Source: Mallotus nudiflorus (lineage: Eukaryota > Streptophyta > Magnoliopsida > Malpighiales > Euphorbiaceae). From it: a DNA stretch of 64,000 nt. The notes below the pieces were generated by a model. It did no database searches. It was not told the DNA's origin and was given only the letters and a program-made list of their open reading frames with translations. Location: contig CANTUR010000009.1 in the NCBI GenBank assembly GCA_947683625.1, positions 4,043,501 through 4,107,500 of the forward strand, written 5' to 3'. The translations under genes and the position numbers were made by a program. This document shows, piece after piece, positions 22,200-32,340 of this stretch (its first letter is position 1; each line of letters opens with the position of its first letter).

Positions 22200-23060
22200 C
22201 AGTCTTAGCCTGCGTTGTTTCTGCTTAATAGGTTTAATTTTTGGATAAGTGGGAATGTGATGGTCTGTAATTTCCCTATTTAACCCTAGAATATCCTCAT
22301 AAGTCCAAGCAAATACTACCTTTCTTTTTGTTAATATTCTCTCAAAATTTCCCTCTCTTCAGGAGTTACCTCATATGATATAGAAATGTTCTTTGGATTA
22401 TCATTTATGCCCATGTTAAATGAACCAAATTAAATTGAATTAATGTCAAACATGCATGAACAATTTAAATTATATTGCATAGAACTATCAGGATGCACAT
22501 CACACAAGTACGCAAAATTAGCATTCATATCATTGACTATGGAAAAAAATATAATTTTCATCCTCAAACAGATCGGACATTATTACATCAGTTTCATCAT
22601 AAAAGACATTAATAAAACTATCACTAATGACAATAGCTAAATCCTGTGGTGGCTCCTCTTTAGGTGGCAGACACAGTAACTCTTCAACAACAGCATTGCC
22701 CATCCTCTTAGCTGCTAGCTTCATCACTTCCTCTTTATTGTCCTTCACCAAATTCTCCATAATCTACTCCTTGAAGATCTCAAACCCAAGAACATGTACT
22801 CCAGTAACACTAACTGATTCCTTGGCTCCCATATAGTATTTGCCTTCCCCTGGCTTGATGAAGTTTTGACTCAAAGGACCAACTTTTGCATAAAGCTTCC
22901 TCTTTGCTGCATTGAATCTCTTTCTTGCCCTTCTACCTTTTGGCTTTGCTTCCCCTATAAAACCCAATATTTTTATGTCATTTTGATTTTTGAATCCTAG
23001 GAATTATGGACTTCCTTGTTCATTCTTCCCCAGTCCTTGTCCAAGACAGTAATTCATGCT
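22200..23060 (-). pseudogene. Protease-RT linker with G-patch-like motif, copy A
   Basis: The linker starts near 23057 with MNYCLGQGLGKNEQGSP, which resembles the glycine-rich G-patch-like motif found between protease and RT in several plant gypsy elements. A basic stretch follows (GRRARKRFNAAKRK), then GEGKYYMGAKES and an acidic segment with ELLCLPPKEEPPQDL. The end (ISYEVTPEER) leads into RT. No enzymatic motif is visible. Stops occur near 22760, 22530 and 22440. Copy B has the same order with a longer open frame at 42304-42939. Confidence 0.75.
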
Positions 23061-23099
23061 CTCCATCATTTTTGCTACTCTTAGATCCATTTCAGTCTA

Positions 23100-23708
23100 A
23101 TCAAATATCCCAACAATCTAGAAACCAGGGGGTGCACACACTTATTTCTGTTTATCCAATATGGATGCCACAGCAACAATAGTCCCAGCTTCTATGGTCA
23201 TAACTTCTCCTTCATAAGGAAATTTTATCTTTTGATGCATAGTTCCCTCCCAAGGCAAGGAACAATGGTCGTCCCAATAAAAAGGCATAAGTGACTGGAA
23301 TGTCTAGCACTGTAAACTTAGTGGTTAATTCCACAGGTCCTGTTTTAACTAGAGCTTGCCCTCTACATTCCTAGTGCTGCCATCATAAGCTTTAATTATG
23401 AGATTTGAATATGTTAAGTCTTCACCTTTCAAACCTAAGTTAGGTAGGATTTTCAAAGGACATACATTAATAGCACAACCATCATTGACCATAGTAAAAT
23501 TGGTTCTCTTTCCCCTCACCTCAGCTGGGATAAACAATGCCTTATTATGGTTTCTTCCTTCTAAAGGCAAGTCATCATCTGAGAATGTTATTAGCCCGTG
23601 TTTCTTTTCTGTAACCTTTGCTACCATAGCCTCTAGAGTAGCAGTTGTTTCAATATTCATGTTCAATAGAGCTTTGATAAGAGCCCTTCTATGGTTGCCT
23701 GAATGCAA
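23100..23708 (-). pseudogene. Aspartic protease, copy A
   Basis: The retropepsin would cut Gag-Pol. The frame 23708-23349 contains DDLPLEGRNHNKALFIPAEV, the active-site block MVNDGCAINVCPLKILPNL (DGS-type, here DGC) and IIKAYDGSTRNVEG. A second block near 23190-23290 reads LGRPLFLALGGNYASKDKI, the usual LGRPW flap region with Trp lost. The frame is broken between the two. Copy B has the same region at 41438-42085 with DG altered to NG. Confidence 0.85.
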
Positions 23709-23829
23709 CAGTAATTCCTAAATGCTAACATTTTCTTTAGCCTTCTTCAGTTGTTCCAACATTAGATCCTCTTTCTGTTCTTCTTCTATCTCTGCATCTT
23801 CTATGTTTTCTCTTTTTGTTACTCTTTTT

Positions 23830-24400
23830 ATTTTCTTTTCTACTGCTTTATAATTCTTCCCACTTCTAGTGACACCAGACATCAAAATCGCCTAGGCTTT
23901 CCTCATTAAAGTTATACCATATGTCAATAACTCTAATGATTTTGTCTTTTTTCCCATCTTTCCACACTTCCATTATGCATGTTTCCTTCCTTTTCAGATC
24001 TTCCATATTAAGTTTGCCTAAGTGTTGATTCAATAAATCTTCAACTCCTTCTTGAGACTGTTTAAGAGCCACAGGTTCATCCTCAAATTCATCACCCCAC
24101 CCTGTAGGCATAATCGATTCAAAGGGGATGTTAGAAAAAGTGGGCTTAGAATAGAATACTCTATAATTGAACTTGCCTAAAGGTTGTCCCAATAGATCTT
24201 CAACTCCTCTTGGTGGCTACTTGGGAATTTCAGGCTCTTCTTTTACCAATTTATCATCAAACTCATCTCCCCAATCTGAGGGTTTAATTGATTCAATAGG
24301 GATATCAACAAAGGGTGGTTTTGAGTAGAATACTCTGTAATCAAACTTGCCTGAGGGTTGGCCTAGTAAATATTCCACTCCTCTTTATGGTTGTCTGAAA
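23830..24400 (-). pseudogene. Gag-protease linker with peptide repeats, copy A
   Basis: Imperfect repeats of about 60-70 residues share LLGQP-GKF-YRVFYSKP, a P-ESI-P block and GWGDEF-DEP. One unit lies near 24370-24240, the next at 24192-24040, and a shortened third starts EDLLNQHLGKLNMED. Acidic residues and an ETCIMEVWKDGKKDKI block follow. I know no domain for these repeats. Copy B has the same pattern at 40728-41130. Confidence 0.75.
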
Positions 24401-24419
24401 GGTTCTCTATTGGGTATAG

Positions 24420-26038
24420 GGTTGAGGTCTTAGCACTTCTTCTTCACTAACCCCTGAGTTGATCATCATGGTGGCTAGTGGTGGAACATTTCAATAGTCT
24501 GGCAAAGAGTTATTTCTGGTGTTTGGGTTAGAGTAGGATTTTTTAGGATTGGTGATTTTTTCAGAGTCTATCAGGTTTTAGATCTCATGTTTTAGGTGGA
24601 TATAATTATTTATGGGATGGCCAGTAGCTTGGTGGAATTTATAGTAACTGTTAAGGTCAAAACTAGGGACATTTGGGTTTGGTGGCTTAGAAAAGGTTAA
24701 GGGTCAGAGTAGTCCTTTTTGGATTAGTCCCTCTAGGACTTTAGAGAGTGGTTAGTTGAAGTTGGAGAACCTTCAGGGTTGTTGAACTGCATACACCTCC
24801 ATAGCTCGGCTAGTACTTCCCTATTGTATGCCCCCAATTGAGTAATTTTGGGTTACTGAGCATCTAGAATTCTTCTTTTTCTCATTCTCTATCTCTTCAA
24901 CTTGTAGACTGTCATCATATAGATCTATGAAGGTCTTTGGGTTCATCATTTGTAGTCTTTCGACCAAATTAGGTGATACATTACAAACAATCATCTTAAC
25001 TTGATCCTTTTCAGCCAGTTTATTTTTCATTAGTCCTGCTTTATTCATGAATCTGGTGAGGAAATCAGAAAAGGATTCATTGGGTTTTTGCTTAGTCAAC
25101 TCCAAATCCCTAATAGACACTTCCAATCGAGTGTTATAATCATATTGTTTCAAGAATGCAGTGCATAGTTCTTTCTAGTCAGCCCTAATAGACTTTTATA
25201 ACCCATGGTACTAGTTTACAACCATTCCCTTCAGTGACAGTACAAACAGCCTAGCAACTATTGCTAATGGTGTTTTAGTAGTGCTCATTATTGTTGTGTA
25301 TTGGCTCAAATGAATTCTAGGGTCTCCTCTCCTATCAAATTTCTGCAATTGAGGCATTTTGAATTTTTTAGGCAACTTATCTCCCTCCATTTGCAGCATA
25401 TCATCAAAGTCAAAAGAATATCTCATTCCTTGTCCTCTAATCGGCTCTTCCATCTTGGACATTTTTTGAATCAGTACTTGCAACTGCTTGGACTCATGAT
25501 CATGGACCAATTCAAGTGACTCTCTCTTTGGTTTTTCTACCATGTAGTTTTCAATGTCTTCCAGTCTCACATTAGTAGCAAGCATATTTCTAGCAGTAGG
25601 TTGCCCCCCAGCACTATTAGCAGTAGGTGGAGGAGCTACAGCAATAGGTGGAGCTCCTACAGCAGGTGGCTGTTCAATAGTAGCAACAAGTGGTTGTTCA
25701 ACAATAGGTTGCACTCATCTGACCAAAGCCTGTCTTAGTTCATCTTGCATCATAGCTGTCATGTCATCCATCAAAGCTCCCTTAATGTCCTCTAAGGTCC
25801 ACATCTCTAGTTGTTCCATTTCAATCTATTCTGTTTGAGTTGGTTCAACTTCTAGGTACAGTGGGTTGATTAGACTCTTCTCTAGTTCTTGAAGGATCTC
25901 TTGAGCTATTGAGTTAGGGCTTAAATCTATTCTGATTAATCTGCCACCTTTTAGCCCCCAAACACGAGAAGACCCAGATGAATCTATGATGGCTAAAAAA
26001 TAAGGTGTTAGTATGATGCATGGATTGTATGTATGCAT
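24420..26038 (-). pseudogene. Gag, copy A
   Basis: Capsid protein gene. Its start is unclear; the frame 26038-25826 holds SGSSRVWGLKGG and IAQEILQELEKS. A proline/alanine-rich stretch (25600-25714) precedes the capsid core: KFKMPQLQKFDRRGDPRIHL, LTKQKPNESFSDFLTRFMNK and ERLQMMNPKTF, which fit the retrotrans_gag domain. Near 24580-24660 the CX2HX4HX4C-like knuckle typical of Tat gag is present, but both Cys are Tyr (YKFHQATGH, NNY). Copy B keeps both Cys. Several CAG-to-TAG and TGG-to-TAG stops break the frame. Confidence 0.88.
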
Positions 26039-26783
26039 TTATGCATGATGCATGTGTTTATGCAATAAATAGCAGGCAAACACTTAGCACGTAGCAAGTA
26101 TCAATAAGCAATCAACAAGCCATCATGTAGGTAAACCTTCCAACCTTATTTCTCCCACACACATGTTCAATGGCGAGTTTGTTTTCTTAGGATTTTTGGT
26201 CTTGGCCTTTATATCAACAGGGATATTAAGAGCCGACACGCATGCTGAATATCTCTTTAAAACAAAAAGCACAGAAATAGTATTTCTAAATATAAAGGTC
26301 TAGCCTAATCCTTATTAGCCTGAATGAGCTTCAAAGGTATAGGCCTGGGCTTTTATAAATAAAAATATCTTATGGCAATTCAAATAAACAAGCACTTTAG
26401 GTAAAAATCCTAGGGGATGTAACTAGGCCATTTATGCGATTAGGTGAAAAGTTAAGGTTCCCTTAGTAAGATGCTCTCCATTATGGACTTTGAGTTACAA
26501 GCCAAGGTCAGAGGGGCCCAGCATCCTTTACCAACTCTAGAGAAGATTACCCCCTTTAAGGACTTGAATTATCGACTCTGGTCAAATGAGCCCGATAATC
26601 TCTCTTGAACCAAGTTAAGGCTAAGAGTGATGGTTAGCCAATCTACAACTCCATAAAGCTAGTGGAATCATGGAATCATAAACCAAAAGCCATCGATTTA
26701 GTAGGGACATGTAGAATGAATGCAAGAAGGAAATAATAATTAATAAAATAATTCTAAAGAACACAAGTAGAATCAGTATCTCT
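26039..26783 (-). other. Leader between PBS and gag, copy A
   Basis: Untranslated leader. It holds a conserved region (AAACTCGCCATTGAACA, AATAAGGTTGGAAGG) and, just before gag, ACACCTTATTTTTTAG (copy B: ACACCTTATTTTGCAG), which looks like an intron acceptor. A donor-like AAG|GTTTAC lies about 150 bp upstream. Splicing of a leader intron is known in Ogre elements; here it is a guess. Confidence 0.55.
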
Positions 26784-26803
26784 TATCCCCAGTGAAGTCG
26801 CCA
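26784..26803 (-). promoter_or_regulatory. PBS, copy A
   Basis: TGGCGACTTCACTGGGGATA on the minus strand, one base after the LTR end (TCTACA). The TGGCGACTCC-CTGGGGA type is usual in Tat/Ogre elements and I take the primer to be a tRNA-Arg, which should be verified. Confidence 0.88.
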
Positions 26804-26804
26804 C

Positions 26805-28933
26805 TGTAGACATCAGGGTTTAGCGAGCATCCAAGATTTTAGCAACTGCAACACTATTTAGGCTCAGGGCCTTAGGGAACATACTACTATCTCACAAAGT
26901 CATAGTGTGGAGAAGAGAAGTTGCCACCAAGGTTAATAACTGGGACAATTTGATTGGTGGTACTCAATTCTCTAAAAGAAAGTTAGCACCACAACCAGGA
27001 GATTCTGGGAACAGAATACTAACTTCTCTTAGTCTCGTGTTCATTTAGAATAATTTTATAAATGATTATTTCATCCTCTAATTACATGTAATTTTATTTA
27101 AACCTTATTTAACATCCATCTAACCCTAGGCATCTAGTCAATGAAATTACACATAAAAAATGCACTCAAAATTGCGTTGTCCCCTAAGTCTAAACTATAT
27201 TAATTTTATTAAAAAAAGTTAGCTAGATTTACATTTTATTTACAAGTGAGAAAGGGACTAAAGGTGAGCCTACATTTTTTTTAATTAGTAAGCCTAGATC
27301 TATTTATTTTAGTTTGTCTAAAGGAATGGGCTTAAGTCTATTCAATTTTAAAGGAAAGTTAAATTAGTGGGCCTAAGTCTAACTTGGTTTTTATTTAAAA
27401 TGAGAAGTGGGCTTAGGTCTATTTATTTTAAAAGAAATGAAATTAAGTTGGCTAAGCTAAGTCTAAATAAGTTTAAATTAACTATGTGGGCCTAAAATCT
27501 AATTAGCCTAATGGGCCTAAATTGATTTTAATCATTTAATGTCATAAACCTTTTTTTAAGCCTATTTAAAGTGAGTTGTACATAAGCATGGGTTTGGGGC
27601 CCAAAATAATATAAAAACCCAAAAGCACAAACCAAAACAAATAAAACATAAAAAAAAAAGACCAAACAAACATTTTAGTGATTTCTTAAAAACCCTAAAT
27701 CAATTACATGAAAAACCTAAATTAAGCTACTGCCACCATTGATTTTAATTGATTTTTACCCAATTGAACCTAATTAGTAATTGATTTTAAACACAGAAAA
27801 TTAAATCTTTCACTATTCCCACTATTGAGGCTATTACAAACTACATACAAAAATTAAAATTAAACAATTATACACCCATGAATTAAAATAACTACACAGG
27901 ATACCAAAATGCAAAATAAAGATAAAAATCCTAAGTTCTACTAGAAAACAACACAGGTTCTTCCATGACATTTCATGGACCTTCTGTTCGTCTAAACACA
28001 TGCAATATCCTCCTCAATCCACATTTGCACATCAAAACAAAAACACAGAAATAATCAGATTAGTAGTGAAATTGAATAATCAAAAAATAACAAAATAAAA
28101 TAAAAATCACAAAAGGAAAGAGAAGAAAAAAAATAAATGTTGTGCATATGCTTTGACATAGCCCCTCAGATTGAGATTATCACCGTTGTTTTTGACTCAT
28201 TGTTTGATTCTGGACAGTGGCTCAATTGCATTCCAAACACATAACATTATTTTTAAAACTTTAAAGAACGATTTTAAAAAATTAGAGTTTTAGATAGGAC
28301 GAAAGAAATTAAGATTTTCTTGCACAATAGATTTTATCACTCAGTTCTCTAAATGTTTTCTCTCTCTTTTTTTTTGTCTTTTTCTTTTTTTCTCCCGCTG
28401 TGTGTCTCTGTGTTTTTTTGCCTCTCTTTTCATCCGTCTCCTCCCCCTTACACGCATGCAAACTCTTTGCTTTTTAAAGCAGAGTCTGTGCGTACTGACT
28501 TCCTCCTTTGGAGGAACAAAATACATCTGATAGCGTTTTTTTATTTCAAAATTTTCTTACACATTTTGAAGGCATAAAAAAACTTATCAAATAATAATAA
28601 TGACAAAATTGAATTTTCAACTAATCAAAACACTAAAAAAATCGATAAAAAATAAAAAAAACATAAAAAATTGAAAAACGGGACTTTTTAACTAGTCAGC
28701 ATTGTGTAAGCCGGTCGGCATTTTAAATGTCGATCCCTAAAATTTTTTTAAAACTTTTAATTATCAAAAGACCCCTAAAATTTTACTTCTTTGTAATCAA
28801 ATCCTAAAAAATGTTGTAATTTAGTCTCTAAAGTCCAGAAAATTGACAATCGAGTTCAATTTTTGAATAAATTTCATCATAGGGGCTTATATCGCAATTG
28901 TGTACAATTGCATCCCGAAATTGGGTGCTTACA
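26805..28933 (-). mobile_element. Copy A 5' LTR
   Basis: A 2129 bp LTR from TGTAAGCACCC (minus strand, 28933) to ATGTCTACA (26805). It contains a short palindrome array (28697-28736), a GCTTTTTAAAGC core-promoter-like palindrome (28469-28480) and, at 27290-27560, a series of GTGGGCCTAA motifs about 40 bp apart. By eye about nine in ten positions match the 3' LTR. Confidence 0.95.
28469..28480 (-). promoter_or_regulatory. Palindromic TATA-like core promoter of the LTR
   Basis: GCTTTAAAAAGC (minus strand). The same 12-mer is at 13014-13025 (A 3' LTR), 36639-36650 and 50384-50395 (both LTRs of B). Copy C has a decayed version near 56974. Conservation across LTRs and the TTTAAAAA core suggest the transcription start signal. 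Confidence 0.6.
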
Positions 28934-29639
28934 GCTTCATCACCGACTATTCTAAGGTCTACTTAGCTGTGTTGTATTTATATTTATGTACTGCAGTAGA
29001 GAAAATTATATAAATGCATATTTTATTTGGGATATCATGTATTTATAATTTATGTACTGAGATATTATTTGTATAACTGATGTTTATTTATTTCATGCAC
29101 TATGATATTATGGTTTAAATTATATTGAGAAAAATCAGTTTGATAATGTGCATTATGATTTAATTATTTATTGTAAGGTTTCAAAGTTTAAATATTTCGT
29201 ATTTTTTAAGGATTCAGTAGCTTTATGCTTTCCCATTCCCTAATGTCGGTCACATACCCTTGGATTCAAGTCGTGACAATATTTTAGGTATATTTTTTAT
29301 ATATTTTCAAATAAATGCAAGTTATACTATTGATTCATACTTAAAATGTTTTTAAGTTTATTATTGGTTTATATTTGGTATATTTTATGGATGATTTGAA
29401 TTTATTTAACACATATATACTTGAAATATATTTAGTTTATTTTAGGTATATTTCTTGTATATATATGGTTTATTTTGTTACTATGAATGTTATTTTGCAT
29501 TATTTATTTTCCTATATGAATGTTTAATTTTAAATGAAGGATATCGATAGAACGTGCTACCTAATGGGCAACACTAGGACCGTGTATGTACCAATGTGAT
29601 AGATTTAAGGTTGAGTGAGAATCACTTAAGGTTATATGA

Positions 29640-29790
29640 TTTAATTGATTGATTGAGATCCAGATGATTAATAGTGTGGTTGCTGGAGCTCGGTTGACCT
29701 AATGTCTAATGGCCAATCACACTAACAGTCAGACTGTTGGAGCTCGATTGACTTAATGTCTCGGGGCCAATCTACTATCCAAATGGAACA
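29640..29790 (+). repeat. Short tandem duplication in LTR 1
   Basis: Two units of about 65 bp share GTTG-GGAGCTCG-TTGAC-TAATGTCT and GGCCAATC. The reverse-complement version is at 3838-3955 in LTR 0. Confidence 0.75.
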
Positions 29791-29945
29791 GGTGAATTAA
29801 TTTGGAATTAAGTGAGTCTTTACGGCTAGAGTGTAATTTTTAATCGAGGTTGCGATCTTAAATAGGGTTCTATTTAATCCTTCAATAAATAACGTTTTTC
29901 AGCATTAATATATATAAAGTGTTTTTAGCATCTGTGTGAAATACT

Positions 29946-29947
<2 letters not shown>

Positions 29948-30017
<70 letters not shown>
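29948..30017. repeat. (TA)n microsatellite in LTR 1
   Basis: A nearly pure AT dinucleotide run with one phase shift, in the 3' part of LTR 1. Confidence 0.95.
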
Positions 30018-30501
30018 GGATGATTGATTGCATTTGACATTAGGAGATGCATGTATATATATTATAATAATTCACTCAGTGAGGTCTGATTTTTCAGGAG
30101 ATTTTTTTCATCCCCTCAGTTGATTTTTCAAGAGATTCTTCTTCTTCAAACCTCAACAGTAGGCCCATCCACTAGATTTCTTTAGCCCCAACTATTTTGT
30201 GTAAATTATCTACTTGACTTTATTTGTACTCTAAAAAACTGCAGTACTGAGTTGTATTTTGTATTTATTATATGTTGGATGTAATTTCATAGGCCTTTCT
30301 CTGAATATTGTGTAATATATTTTATTTTATAATATGATAGAAGATTATTTTATTATATTGATTTAAGATTTTAAATTATGGTGCATACTTTATTTATTGT
30401 TGCATACTTTTGTTTTTAAGGCTTACTACGGGTTCCGGATTCGAAAGAATTCCCATTCCTTAGCATCGATCATGACTCCCAGTTTGGGTCGTGACAATAA
30501 T

Positions 30502-30682
30502 AATTTCAAAAGTTTTCAAATAATAGAATTTAATAAAATTATTTTACTTAAAACTATATCTATATAATAAAATAACAAATATTGATCACAAATAAATGAT
30601 AACATAAAAATAAATTCTAAAATTTATTAACACTGCAAATCTCTAATATATTTTTTATAATTTAAAATGTAGGGTCATTACA
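30502..30682 (-). mobile_element. Solo LTR 0, 5' segment
   Basis: Continuation of the LTR at 3650-6425 beyond the nested insertion. On the minus strand it starts TGTAATGACCC at 30682, followed by a TTTTAAATTATA-AAA-ATATTAGAGA block that aligns with the starts of LTR 1 and LTR 2. Confidence 0.85.
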
Positions 30683-30855
30683 TATATGATGTTTGTGAAC
30701 AAGCTCATGAACATGCTCGTTCATGATGTTCCTAAATAGGCTCATGAACGAGCTCACAAACAAGCTTGTTTAGGTTGTTTGTGAACAAACTCGCGAACAT
30801 ACTCATCTATATAATTTTAGTATCATTTAATTGTAATATATATTAATAATACTTT

Positions 30856-31250
30856 TAAGTGAATATAATTAAAAATTGGTAATTGTAATAAAAATTACAT
30901 ATTTATGACATAAATTAGCAATAATATCAAAGATTAGTATTAAACAAATTACATAATTTTGATGTAATTAGTAATACTAATTTAGTATGAATGTTAAGTA
31001 AATATAATTAAAAATTGGTAATTGTAATAAAAATTATATATTTATAACATAAATCAGTATTAATATCAACGATCAGTATTAAACAAATTACATAATTTTG
31101 ATGTATGTTAGTATGAATATTAAGTAAATGTATTTAACAACTAATAATTGTAATAAAAAATAGTACTTATTTTTTTAGTTATAATGTATTAATATTAACA
31201 TAAAAAAATTAATATCAAGTAAATATATTAGAATAGAAAATATACATAAT
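30856..31250. repeat. Tandem repeat, periods 139 and 126 bp
   Basis: Three units start TAAGT-AAT-TAATTAA at 30856, 30995 and 31121, each with AATTGTAATAAAAA and, in the first two, CAAATTACATAATTTTGATG. AT-rich and non-coding. Confidence 0.8.
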
Positions 31251-31366
31251 ACTAATTTACTATTAAATTTAGTAAAAATTGAGTAGTTTTCACATGAAAC
31301 TATATTTTTTTTTCACATGAAACTATGAATATAGTTTTACTATATAATACTATATTAAGTATAAAT

Positions 31367-32340
31367 AAATTTAACTTATGAATTTATTAACTATAAGATT
31401 ACTAAGTACTAACTATCAATTAACTATTAATATTAGTAACTACTCAAATGACCAACTATAAGATTACTACAAGGTTACTAAATATAAGGGTAGATTACTA
31501 ATTATTGGGTATTAGTTATGGCTAAATTTAACATATAAACCTATTAACTATAAGATTACTAAGTATCAATTAACTATTAAGATTACCAGCTACTAAGATT
31601 ATCTATTATCATAAGATCATTACAAGGTTACTAAATATAAGATTAGATTACAAATTATTGGCTATTAGTTATAACTAAATTTAACTTATAAACCTATTTA
31701 CTATCAGATTACTAAATACTAAGTATCAATTAACTATAAAAATGTTAAACCACATATCATTTTCCTCTTGCACATGCTAGTTAACTATAATATTAACTAT
31801 TAACTATAAGAACATTAAATAAGTAATTAGTAACTATTAACCATTAAAATACTATAAGGTTATTAACTATAATATTAGACTGTTAATTATTATGTATTAC
31901 TTATAGCTAAAATGTTTAGTAAACAAATAAGTAAATACCCACTATAACTAATTTTAATATTATGAAATAATTTAATATTATTAGAAAGAAAATTAGTATA
32001 ATCATATATATTAATTTAGTATTAAAAATAACTAGTTTAATATCATTATATGGTTGTAGCTAAATTACTACTTATAAACCTATGAACTTCAAGGTAACTA
32101 GATACTAAGTATCAATAGACTAATATAATTACTAACTACTAAGATCATCAACTATATGATTAATAAATTTAACTTTTGAACTTATTAAATATAAGATTAC
32201 TAAACACTAAGTATCAATTAACTATTTTGTGTGTTTGTGTCTGTGTGTCTATATATATGTATAAAATTTATTACAATTACTAAATACTAAGTATCAATAA
32301 ATTATTGGGTATTAGTTATAGCTAAAATGCTTAGTATTAA
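31367..32340. repeat. Degenerate tandem repeat, about 155 bp period
   Basis: Units beginning AAATTTAAC-TAT-AA recur at 31367, 31524 and 31678, with weaker copies near 32063 and 32165. Each continues with TATTAACTATAAGATTACTAA and GTATCAATTAACTAT. I see nothing coding. Confidence 0.75.

Larger units (their letters stand above)
11356..28933 (-). mobile_element. Gypsy/Tat-lineage retrotransposon copy A (full length)
   Basis: A complete 17.6 kb insertion on the minus strand. The 5' LTR is 26805-28933, the PBS 26784-26803 and the 3' LTR about 11356-13302. The target duplication GCTTC is exact at 11351-11355 and 28934-28938. Internally, along the element, come gag, protease, RT, RNase H, a second RNase H and integrase, then two genes on the opposite strand (PMD and DUF7745-like) and a tandem array. 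Two RNase H domains, the TGGCGACT PBS and antisense genes after integrase are known Tat-lineage traits. Every coding part is interrupted. The junction of internal region and 3' LTR, including the PPT, is deleted. Confidence 0.92.
8533..29278 (+). mobile_element. Solo LTR 2 (same family), interrupted by copy A
   Basis: It starts TGTAATAACCC at 8533 and ends AAGTCGTGACA at 29278. The flanks are ATAAT (8528-8532) and ATATT (29279-29283), a 5 bp target duplication with one mismatch. It is split at 11355/28939 by the gypsy element copy A. Joined (8533-11355 plus 28939-29278) it is about 3.16 kb, close to LTR 1. Its tail (AAGGATTCAGTAGC, CCCATTCCCTAATGTCGGTCA) aligns with the tail of LTR 1. Confidence 0.88.
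6426..30496 (+). mobile_element. Solo LTR 1 (gypsy-like), interrupted
   Basis: It starts TGTAATAACCC at 6426 and ends GGGTCGTGACA at 30496, flanked by ATAAT at 6421-6425 and 30497-30501. With the inner insertion (8533-29278) removed, the LTR is about 3.3 kb (6426-8532 plus 29279-30496). The terminal stretch (AAGGCTTACTACGGGTTCCG, then GGTCGTGACA) resembles LTR ends of plant Del/Tekay chromoviruses, an inference from memory of that style of terminus. No gag-pol lies between its ends except what belongs to copy A, so it is a solo LTR. Confidence 0.88.
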
